A DNA stretch of 18,101 nt from Planctomycetaceae bacterium (GTDB lineage Bacteria; Planctomycetota; Planctomycetia; Planctomycetales; Planctomycetaceae). The stretch is from the NCBI GenBank assembly GCA_947463775.1, contig CANHVD010000037.1, positions 1 through 18,101 of the forward strand, written 5' to 3'. Position numbers and translations under genes: made by a program. Shown piece after piece: positions 7,431 through 13,655 of this stretch. Each line of letters begins with the position of its first letter. Position 1 is the stretch's first letter. Below the pieces are notes generated by a model. The model was not told where the DNA came from. It searched no databases and saw only the letters and a program-made list of their open reading frames with translations.

Positions 7431-8804
7431 ATGAAGCGCATCGGGATTTTGACAGCTGGCGGTGACACTCCCGCTCTCAACGCAACAATCTATGGCGCTG
7501 TCGAGCGTGCAAATGCCCTGAAGATCGAACTGATTGGCCTGCAGCGAGGTTATGCGGGATTGCTGGATAGTCGAGTTCCGCATGTTTATCTGAATCCACT
7601 CTTCACGGCAATTCCGGAACTGGATCCGTGCAAAGGAGGAACTCTGCTGGGCTCCTCACGCACTTACCTCGACGCAACAGTCGTAGATCACCTTGAACTG
7701 GTGGCGGCTCACGTTAAAAAGCTCAAACTGGACGGTCTCATCTGCATCGGCGGCGACGGCACGATCAATGGCATGCAGCCCATCGCTGAAATTCTGCCTT
7801 GTGTGCTCGCTCCGAAAACAATCGATAACGATCTTGGCCTGAATTACATCGACGAACCCAACGAGTGGATTCACGCACCCAAAGCAGGCGGTGGCTTCAT
7901 TGAGAAACGTGTTCCGACACGAGACACAATGCGGCTGGACGACATCATTAATTACGCGACCCCGGGCTATGCGACGGCGGTTTTCGTGGTCGCACAATCT
8001 ATTGAGCGATTGCGAACGACAGCCGAAAGTCATCGACGCATCGCTATCGTGGAAGTGATGGGACGACAGTCGGGATACATCGCTCTTGGCGCGGCCTATG
8101 CCCAGCCGGATATCATTCTGATACCGGAAGTACCGCTGGACCTGAATCAGCTGACAGCTCGAGTCACGCAGCTCTACGACCTGCAGAAGCATGCTGTGAT
8201 TGTTGTCGGAGAAGGCGTTCGCGACGCCGATGGCAGAGAACTGGGTGCAGCCATGCCGACTTACGATCCTGCTGGCAATATTCGTTACAGCGGAGCCGGC
8301 GACACTCTCGCCGACATGCTGGCGAAGTCGATGGGTGACGACGTTTTCCTCGAGATGCGTTCCTTCGAACCCGCTTCTTCCAACATGTTCACTCGAAAAA
8401 TTGGACATACGCAGCGAGGCGGCCGCCCGATCCTGTTCGATCGCTTCCATGCTTCCCAGCTTGGCGGCAAGGCGATCGATTTGCTGGCGTCAGGCGAATC
8501 CAATGAAATCGCGACAATTCAATATAACAGCGACAAAGGCTTCACTCTGAGTTCGATCGCGGCCAACAAACTGCGGGATCAATGGGGTGAAATTCACCCT
8601 CGCGAAGTCCACCCGTCAATGTACGATGCTCATCGCATGCAGCTTTCAGAGTTCGGCATGGACTATCTGAAGCCGATCTTTACCAATGCGATTGGACTTG
8701 ATGACGTGGAAGCGATCCGCACGCAAATGTTCAGCGCCGGAAGCCTCAGCAATCGCTACCAGAGTGTTAATACCGACATCCGAAAACGTATTCGTTACGT
8801 TTGA
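7431..8804 (+). CDS. pfkA: 6-phosphofructokinase
   Basis: A 457-residue phosphofructokinase of the PfkA superfamily (fructose 6-phosphate to fructose 1,6-bisphosphate, glycolysis). Motifs: TAGGDTPALNATI at 8-20 (PALN in place of the usual PGxN), GGDGT at 107-111, PKTIDND at 128-134 with the catalytic D132, MGRQSGY from 210, and GHTQRGG near the C-terminal third. At 457 residues it is longer than the about 320-residue E. coli enzyme. Gly110 is the ATP-type residue, whereas Lys129 is the residue typical of PPi-dependent enzymes, so the phosphoryl donor is not settled by sequence. AGGGA at 7416-7420 serves either the GTG at 7428 (7-nt spacing) or the ATG at 7431 (10 nt); I took ATG. It follows lysC by 16 nt and is probably cotranscribed, though the pathways differ. 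Confidence 0.93.
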   Translation: MKRIGILTAGGDTPALNATIYGAVERANALKIELIGLQRGYAGLLDSRVPHVYLNPLFTAIPELDPCKGGTLLGSSRTYLDATVVDHLELVAAHVKKLKLDGLICIGGDGTINGMQPIAEILPCVLAPKTIDNDLGLNYIDEPNEWIHAPKAGGGFIEKRVPTRDTMRLDDIINYATPGYATAVFVVAQSIERLRTTAESHRRIAIVEVMGRQSGYIALGAAYAQPDIILIPEVPLDLNQLTARVTQLYDLQKHAVIVVGEGVRDADGRELGAAMPTYDPAGNIRYSGAGDTLADMLAKSMGDDVFLEMRSFEPASSNMFTRKIGHTQRGGRPILFDRFHASQLGGKAIDLLASGESNEIATIQYNSDKGFTLSSIAANKLRDQWGEIHPREVHPSMYDAHRMQLSEFGMDYLKPIFTNAIGLDDVEAIRTQMFSAGSLSNRYQSVNTDIRKRIRYV

Positions 8805-8860
8805 GTATCCGGACGAACTGGACACCCCCAACTGCTTGTCAGCGGCAGAGCGGTATTGCT

Positions 8861-8875
8861 CGATTGACTCAATCG
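8861..8875. repeat. perfect palindrome CGATTGACTCAATCG
   Basis: Seven-bp arms around a single C. Its right arm (AATCG, 8871-8875) is also the outer end of the left arm of the long hairpin at 8871-8941, so two mutually exclusive foldings are possible. Confidence 0.55.
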
Positions 8876-8941
8876 TTTAACGCAAGCCGGAGGCGTCATC
8901 GTGAGATTTCGCCGAAGCCTGCGGCTTGCCGTTAAACGATT
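8871..8941. repeat. long hairpin repeat, copy 1 (TTAACGGCAAGCCGCAGGC family); possible two-way terminator
   Basis: The left arm 8871-8894 and right arm 8917-8941 pair over 24 positions with one bulge and one mismatch, around a 22-nt loop. It sits between the converging phosphofructokinase and DUF1801 genes and touches the stop codon of the latter, so it is well placed to end both transcripts; rightward it is followed by the moderately T-rich CATTTCTTCTT. A second copy of the same consensus lies at 11714-11773. Confidence 0.8.
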
Positions 8942-9498
8942 CATTTCTTCTTAACCTTCTTCGGCACCGCTTTCGCAGACTTCGTACTTTTCTTCACAGC
9001 TTTTTTTGCAGCAACTCTTGCTGTTTTCTTTACAGGCTTATTCGCCGCGGACTTCTGCAGTTCGTCCTGATATCTGGCAACAAAATCTTTTGCTGTGACG
9101 TTTCGAATCACGCCTGCAATGACATCGAGGGCAACGTCTTCCAGCTTCCTGAATCGAATACAACTCTTCCCCATGTCCAGCTTCTTGCCGGTCCTGAGCC
9201 AGGCACTGCGGAATTGTTCTTCAGACTGCCCCATGTAGATGCACATCAGATAAACCGCCATGTGATTCTTCTGCGACGCCACGCTCACAAACGGCAGAGG
9301 CTGCCTGGGATCGCAATGGTATCCGTCAGGGAAAATGCGGTGCGGAACGTAGTAGCCAATCATTCCATACTGAATTCCCTCTTCGAAATCCTTGTCGAGG
9401 TTCTTCAGAATCATACTTCGAATCGCCGAGAGAGCGGCTCGTCGATCTTCAGGCAGTTCTTTAAGATACTGCTCAACCGTCGTCGCTTTACTTTGCAT
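8941..9498 (-). CDS. DUF1801-domain protein with histone-H1-like lysine-rich tail
   Basis: A 185-residue protein. Residues 1-140 look like the DUF1801/YdhG-like domain: TVEQYLKELPEDRRAALSAI, the FEEGIQYGMIGYYVPHR stretch, VASQKNHMAVYLMC and IRFRKLEDVALDVIAGVI. The domain's biochemical role is not established. Residues 149-185 are a low-complexity tail with 15 Lys and 1 Arg in 37 and no acidic residue (KKTARVAAKKAVKKSTKSAK and similar), resembling histone H1 C-terminal tails and other bacterial H1-like proteins; nonspecific DNA or RNA binding is an inference. ATG 9498 is preceded by GGAGAG at good spacing on the minus strand. Its stop is embedded in the edge of the long hairpin. The annotation of the core rests on pattern recognition. 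Confidence 0.85.
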   Translation of the reverse strand: MQSKATTVEQYLKELPEDRRAALSAIRSMILKNLDKDFEEGIQYGMIGYYVPHRIFPDGYHCDPRQPLPFVSVASQKNHMAVYLMCIYMGQSEEQFRSAWLRTGKKLDMGKSCIRFRKLEDVALDVIAGVIRNVTAKDFVARYQDELQKSAANKPVKKTARVAAKKAVKKSTKSAKAVPKKVKKK

Positions 9499-9658
9499 TT
9501 CCGACTCTCCGTTCCCAGAACTCTGTTCATGGGGTAGTTGACAATAGCTGTTGGCCTCATCACGATCTTAATCACGTGACACAAATCGACCAACAGAACA
9601 CATCCGCCTGCTTACAAAAATTAGAATGCCTCAGCGGCGACGCCTGACGCGGAATCTT

Positions 9659-10336
9659 ATGCCTTCGGAGCCAGAATCGATCCATCTTGCGAATGTCACG
9701 CTCGTCAAAGAGCAGCGATCCCGCGTGCGCGACCTGCAGGGATTTCGCAAGGGGCATCAAATACCGACCGAGTCCACAGAACACACCAACAGCTTTGTCG
9801 GCCGAATTGCTGCTGAAGATCTGGCGGCCGATCTGGAAACTCGCTTTGCCGACTTTCGAAAACTCCTGAAGTTCAAACGCGTCGATCTTCAGGTCACCGA
9901 TCCGGAATCCGGAGCCGCGATGATTTCGACGCCGTGGTTCGACTATCAGATCATCGCCTCGATTGCTCCCGACGATCCCTCCGAGGTCCTTTGGCGTCGC
10001 CAAGTGGCAGAATTTCGTTCGCCCGCTCAGATCTTTTCTTCGGCGTTCTCTTCGGTCTTCGGGAATCTGTTCGACACGGTAGAGTTGCTGCCTCCGGCGG
10101 CCATCGATCTGGCAGACTTCATCGATCAAATTGAAGAACGAGGTTTGGAGACCGTAACTCTGGATTACGATCGAAACACAACATGGTGTCATGTGTCCCT
10201 GAAAGGCATCCCGGGACAAGTGCGTCTAACAGCCGACCGTGTTGCCCTCGTCGTTTCGCAGCCTCAATCACCCACGAAACTGCTGGAAGCTTTCGTGCAG
10301 GTTCGCTCTCATTTCTCCGGGATCAATTACTTCTGA
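9659..10336 (+). CDS. hypothetical protein
   Basis: A 225-residue soluble protein that I do not recognise. It has no signal peptide or membrane segment. The middle and C-terminal parts read as a compact alpha/beta domain: FADFRKLLKFKRVDLQVTDP, TPWFDYQIIASIAPDDPSEV, FGNLFDTVELLPPAAIDLAD, then IPGQVRLTADRVALVV. The order suggests a globular domain of the sort common among planctomycete hypothetical proteins, but no function can be claimed. The frame opens at ATG 9626, but GGA in front of ATG 9659 gives a better ribosome binding site, so I chose the latter. An antisense frame (9572-10219, -) covers the same bases but lacks protein character. The stop is 5 nt from the stop of the opposing gene. 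Confidence 0.65.
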   Translation: MPSEPESIHLANVTLVKEQRSRVRDLQGFRKGHQIPTESTEHTNSFVGRIAAEDLAADLETRFADFRKLLKFKRVDLQVTDPESGAAMISTPWFDYQIIASIAPDDPSEVLWRRQVAEFRSPAQIFSSAFSSVFGNLFDTVELLPPAAIDLADFIDQIEERGLETVTLDYDRNTTWCHVSLKGIPGQVRLTADRVALVVSQPQSPTKLLEAFVQVRSHFSGINYF

Positions 10337-10341
10337 TCAAA

Positions 10342-10878
10342 TCAGGGCAGCAGCCCACGCTCGCGCATTTCCTGAATGTTATCCGGCGCACTGGAGAGAA
10401 CTTTCTCTGACGCATAGCGGAAGACGGCAAATCGACCCAGTTCTGCGGGAGCAGACAGAATTCCCACCTGATTTTCTTCTTCCGCATCCATCTGCTTGTT
10501 CAACTTCGCAACCGCCTCTTCAACGGTATCCGTCACAATTCGATCCGGGCCTGATTCATTGGCCAGCTTGAGATTCGAGAAGGCCGCCGTGCGAGACATC
10601 AGAAAACTGATCAGCCCTGTGTCGTCATGCTCCTCAAAGAAATCTCGCAAATCCGGATGCATGCTGTCAGGAGTAATGATTCGCGCGCGGCTAATCGTCA
10701 CCTTGCCTTTGCGAACCTTTACCAGTCGGTCACCTTCGTCTGATGAGGTGACGAGATAATAGGGCAGTTCGGAATCTCCGAATGTGAACAATCCATACTC
10801 CGCCGATCGTTCGATACGTACGGAACTCCACGCGTTTTTGAATCGCTGAAACTGCTCAAACTCGTCAAACAAAGACAT
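10342..10878 (-). CDS. hypothetical protein
   Basis: A 178-residue acidic soluble protein that I do not recognise. It starts MSLFDEFEQFQRFKNAWSSV, continues through a beta-rich part (YGLFTFGDSELPYYLVTSSD, then VKVRKGKVTISRARIITP) and ends in helical segments (TVEEAVAKLNKQMDAEEENQ, then NIQEMRERGLLP). No signal peptide, membrane helix or catalytic signature is visible. ATG 10878 is chosen because the family-like start MSLFDEF follows it, with GAGAG about 8 nt upstream; the frame extends 9 codons to a GTG at 10905, with an ATG at 10902. It converges with the gene at 9659-10336 with only 5 nt between stops and no hairpin there, so the two 3' ends may overlap as antisense RNA. Confidence 0.7.
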   Translation of the reverse strand: MSLFDEFEQFQRFKNAWSSVRIERSAEYGLFTFGDSELPYYLVTSSDEGDRLVKVRKGKVTISRARIITPDSMHPDLRDFFEEHDDTGLISFLMSRTAAFSNLKLANESGPDRIVTDTVEEAVAKLNKQMDAEEENQVGILSAPAELGRFAVFRYASEKVLSSAPDNIQEMRERGLLP

Positions 10879-11042
10879 CCTCGAATCTCTCAGAGAACTC
10901 ATCACAAGACTTACAAAACCCGAATGTTCGCTCCAAACACGCCAAAGTCAAACAACGCCGCCGCGTTTTCAACTCTGAAGCCTGTCGAAAGCTGCAAAAC
11001 ATGATCTGTTCCCCAAAGACATAAAGCAGAAAACAGAATTGG

Positions 11043-11384
11043 TTAGTAAACGCGTGCCTCGAGATAATGGCATCGCATCACTCGCTCCCGCGTCCAAACG
11101 AGACAGCACAAATTGATCAGTTTGAGCCAAATTAACCACGAAGACTGCTGCCAGGCCTCAACCAGGTCCGACGCTCCAAACGCAGCAAAGAGCGCACAGT
11201 AGCAAAGTTCGATTCGTGATCGGCGATGCCGCAGGAATCTCAGAAGCACCAATGCAGAGAAGATCATCCACACCAGCCCTTCCAGTATGTTGAACCAATG
11301 GTAACAGGCAGAGAATCCAAATGGTTCTTCAGCGTCATAGGTCCACCAGATTCGAACAAATACGATTTCGCACAGATTTGCCAT
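11043..11384 (-). CDS. small integral membrane protein, hypothetical
   Basis: A 113-residue protein with three probable membrane helices: HWFNILEGLVWMIFSALVLL, ELCYCALFAAFGASDLVEAW and SSWLIWLKLINLCCLVW. A basic loop RFLRHRRSR lies between helices 1 and 2, placing that loop in the cytoplasm by the positive-inside rule. The layout (CYHWFN...EG, then SDLVEA, then a basic C-terminal RERVMR) resembles small membrane proteins of unknown function that I have seen in planctomycetes and other bacteria. The start is uncertain: the frame continues to a TTG at 11450, giving 135 residues, but ATG 11384 is the first ATG and no strong ribosome binding site decides. No function can be assigned. Confidence 0.6.
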   Translation of the reverse strand: MANLCEIVFVRIWWTYDAEEPFGFSACYHWFNILEGLVWMIFSALVLLRFLRHRRSRIELCYCALFAAFGASDLVEAWQQSSWLIWLKLINLCCLVWTRERVMRCHYLEARVY

Positions 11385-11902
11385 CGCGGCGAAGCCTGAC
11401 AGAACTGCGGACTGGAATTCGATATGGTCCAAACGCAAAACCGCGATCAAGATCCGTCGGGGCTTGCTGACTTTTCCGCAGCAACCTCAACAAGTGGGTA
11501 TTCATTGTTCATAGACCGGCAGATTTCAGCCGTTTGGCAATTCCGTCGGAACTCAAGCACAATGGAGACCGGAGTTTTCTCGAACGGCAGCCGTTCGCAT
11601 CTGCTTGATCGACGCTGCATTTCGGATGCCTTACAATCAGGCGCCATCTCTCGCTTTTGGCAGACATGGTGCTTTGCATTTCGAAATTGTGCTTTGCGTC
11701 TTTTCTACATCGCTTAACGGCAAGCCGCAGGCGACTGCGATATCAAAAACAGTCGCCCCCGGCTTGCCGTTAAACAAGAAGTCAACTCGCTTGTTCCAGC
11801 CACTGCCCACAATGCGACACACTGCTTTCAGGCAATGATAAACCCGCTAACGATCCGGAATTCATTACCCAAGTTCCAACCACTCGCTGATACAGGTTCG
11901 TG
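11385..11902. other. 518-bp divergent intergenic region
   Basis: Lies between the small membrane protein (-) and the VOC gene (+). If the membrane protein starts at TTG 11450 it shrinks to 452 bp. It holds the second long hairpin (11714-11773) and presumably both promoters, though I see no convincing promoter hexamers. Short open frames here look like noise. Confidence 0.6.
11714..11773. repeat. long hairpin repeat, copy 2 (TTAACGGCAAGCCGCAGGC family)
   Basis: Arms 11714-11737 and 11750-11773 pair at 22 of 24 positions around a 12-nt A-rich loop. The outer 19 nt share the consensus of the hairpin at 8871-8941. Because it lies between diverging genes it cannot be the terminator of either, which favours a dispersed repeat element. 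Confidence 0.85.
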
Positions 11903-12289
11903 ATGAAGATTGAGCACCTTGCGTTTAACGTTTCAGACCCATTGGCTTTTGCTCGATGGTATGTCGAGCATCTTGGGCTCACGGTGAAGCGCCGAATAAT
12001 TGAGCCGCCATATGTTCATTTCCTGGCCGACGACAGCGGAACCGTGATGCTGGAAGTGTACGGTAACCCGGATGCCCCAAAGCTTGATTTTCCGAACGTC
12101 CAGCCGCCGGCTTTGCATGTGGCTTTTCTCTCAGCAGACCTCACAGCCGACGTAAAGCGACTCGTCGCCGCTGGAGCTTCCGTTGTTGCAGACGTTCATA
12201 CGTTACCAACAGGCGACACGTTCGCCATGTTACGAGATCCATGGGGCCTGCCACTTCAACTGGTCAAACGCCTCACACCGATGATCTGA
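11903..12289 (+). CDS. VOC family (glyoxalase/bleomycin resistance/dioxygenase fold) protein
   Basis: A 128-residue single-module VOC protein with two beta-alpha-beta-beta-beta units. The start MKIEHLAFNVSDPLAFARWY and end MLRDPWGLPLQLVKR are typical. The usual metal-ligand positions are filled by H5, E51 (in TVMLEVYGN), H72 (LHVAFLS) and Q119 (LPLQLVK), so a divalent metal site is likely. Members include glyoxalase I, fosfomycin-resistance thiol transferases and extradiol dioxygenases; the reaction here is unknown. ATG 11903 is preceded by CAGG at 6 nt; a GTG directly in front (11900) is a possible alternative. The deaminase gene begins 31 nt after the stop. Confidence 0.88.
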   Translation: MKIEHLAFNVSDPLAFARWYVEHLGLTVKRRIIEPPYVHFLADDSGTVMLEVYGNPDAPKLDFPNVQPPALHVAFLSADLTADVKRLVAAGASVVADVHTLPTGDTFAMLRDPWGLPLQLVKRLTPMI

Positions 12290-12320
12290 TGGGCCGTTCG
12301 GTTCGGAACTGATTTTCCAG

Positions 12321-13655
12321 ATGTCCAGTTTGCCCCCTTCTCAGCCCCAACTAACGACGGAGATCCAGCGTTGGAGAGACGACTGGATTGCACGTGACGG
12401 TGAGGAACGTCTGCTTCGCGTGCGCTGGCTATGGAATGCAGAAGAGGCGGCCCTTCAGAACGTTTGTGTTCGTGAACAAGGAGGAACAGTTCTCGATATC
12501 CGCCCCTGTTCGAACAGTGAACTGACAAACGTTCTGCCTGTTGTGCTGATTCCACCGCTTGTGAATGCTCATACGCACCTTGAATTCTCTGCGCTGCCGG
12601 AACCATTTGAACCAGCTTTGCCGTTTCAGAGCTGGATACAATCGCTGATTAAGTGGCGCGGCAGTAACGGTAGTACGGCGGCTGAATCCATCCGAGGCGG
12701 ACTTGCTGAATCGATTGACTCCGGGGTCGGGCTGATCGGCGAGATCTCAACCAACGATGATATGGCGTTGTTGTCAAATCAACAGTTCCCGAATCAACGA
12801 ACATCGTGCGTCGCATTTCGAGAACTGATAGGGCTCAGCTCGGCGCGAGTCCAACAACAACTCGAACTCGCGGAACGTTTTCTGACGGCTCCTCCGGTTG
12901 CTGGAGTCCACAGAGCACTCAGCCCACATGCTCCTTATACGGTGCATCCCGATCTACTGGAACAAACCGTGGCTCTCGCTGGTAAGCACCATATTCCGGT
13001 GGCCATGCATTTAGCGGAAACAACCGATGAACTGGAATTACTGGAATCCGGGACCGGGCGATTTCAGACATTTCTTTCATCGATGGGCTTGTTCGATCCG
13101 AAGCAGTTTCCCGGAGGCCGCTGCATTCTCGACCTGCTGAAGGTTCTCAGCTCTGCGTCCAAAGTGCTGGCTGTGCATGGCAACTATTTCACGGATGAGG
13201 ATCTTACTTTTCTTGCGCATCATCAGAACATCACGACTGTCTATTGTCCTCGAACACATCATTTCTTTGGTCACACTCCTCATCCATTTCGCAAACTGCT
13301 CAGTGCCGGATGCAGAGTTGTGCTCGGTACCGACAGCCGCGCGTCGAATCCGGACTTAAGTATTTGGCGAGAACTTCAGCACGTCGTCAGACTGGCCCCG
13401 GATTTGTCGCCCGGACAACTGCTGGCCATGATTACGACGCATGCCGCAGAGGCCATGCAGTGTGAGACGGCAAAGTTTCGAATCCGCAAACATCAGCCTT
13501 TCTCCCCGGTTTTTCTGCTCACAGGGAACTCCGGCGATAAACTTCCGGAGTTGATCCGAAATCCTCAGACCATTCCATGGCGTCCATCTTTCGATCAAAC
13601 TTCGTACATCTTGCCCCCACATCAGGAATTCTCAGGTCGTTCCAATGAAGAATGA
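12321..13655 (+). CDS. amidohydrolase-superfamily deaminase (aminofutalosine deaminase-like / chlorohydrolase family)
   Basis: A 444-residue metal-dependent hydrolase of the TrzN/MtaD/SsnA type. Metal and catalytic residues in order: H84 and H86 in VNAHTHLEFS, H203 in SPHAPYTVHPD, H230 with E233 in MHLAE (the HxxE pair typical of deaminases), H286 in AVHGNYF, and D338 in LGTDSRASNPDLSIW. The HTHLEFS form with a SPHAPY segment reminds me of the aminofutalosine deaminase (MqnX) group of the futalosine menaquinone pathway; 6-amino-purine or guanine-type deamination are alternatives, and no menaquinone genes are visible here to decide. Soluble, cytoplasmic. ATG 12321 has only a weak, distant GGAA upstream. 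The last 11 nt overlap the start of the polymerase X gene, so the two are translated from one message. Confidence 0.85.
   Translation: MSSLPPSQPQLTTEIQRWRDDWIARDGEERLLRVRWLWNAEEAALQNVCVREQGGTVLDIRPCSNSELTNVLPVVLIPPLVNAHTHLEFSALPEPFEPALPFQSWIQSLIKWRGSNGSTAAESIRGGLAESIDSGVGLIGEISTNDDMALLSNQQFPNQRTSCVAFRELIGLSSARVQQQLELAERFLTAPPVAGVHRALSPHAPYTVHPDLLEQTVALAGKHHIPVAMHLAETTDELELLESGTGRFQTFLSSMGLFDPKQFPGGRCILDLLKVLSSASKVLAVHGNYFTDEDLTFLAHHQNITTVYCPRTHHFFGHTPHPFRKLLSAGCRVVLGTDSRASNPDLSIWRELQHVVRLAPDLSPGQLLAMITTHAAEAMQCETAKFRIRKHQPFSPVFLLTGNSGDKLPELIRNPQTIPWRPSFDQTSYILPPHQEFSGRSNEE

Noticed and set aside
7656..8450. 264-residue minus-strand frame inside the phosphofructokinase gene
   Set aside because: It is a shadow of a well-conserved gene; the composition is that of antisense translation.
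9572..10219. 215-residue minus-strand frame opposite the hypothetical gene at 9659-10336
   Set aside because: The translation is rich in Arg/Cys/His without hydrophobic core patterning, whereas the plus-strand frame reads as a normal globular protein.
11424..11838. Small open frames in the divergent intergenic region
   Set aside because: They have no ribosome binding sites and low-quality translations, and they run through the hairpin repeat.
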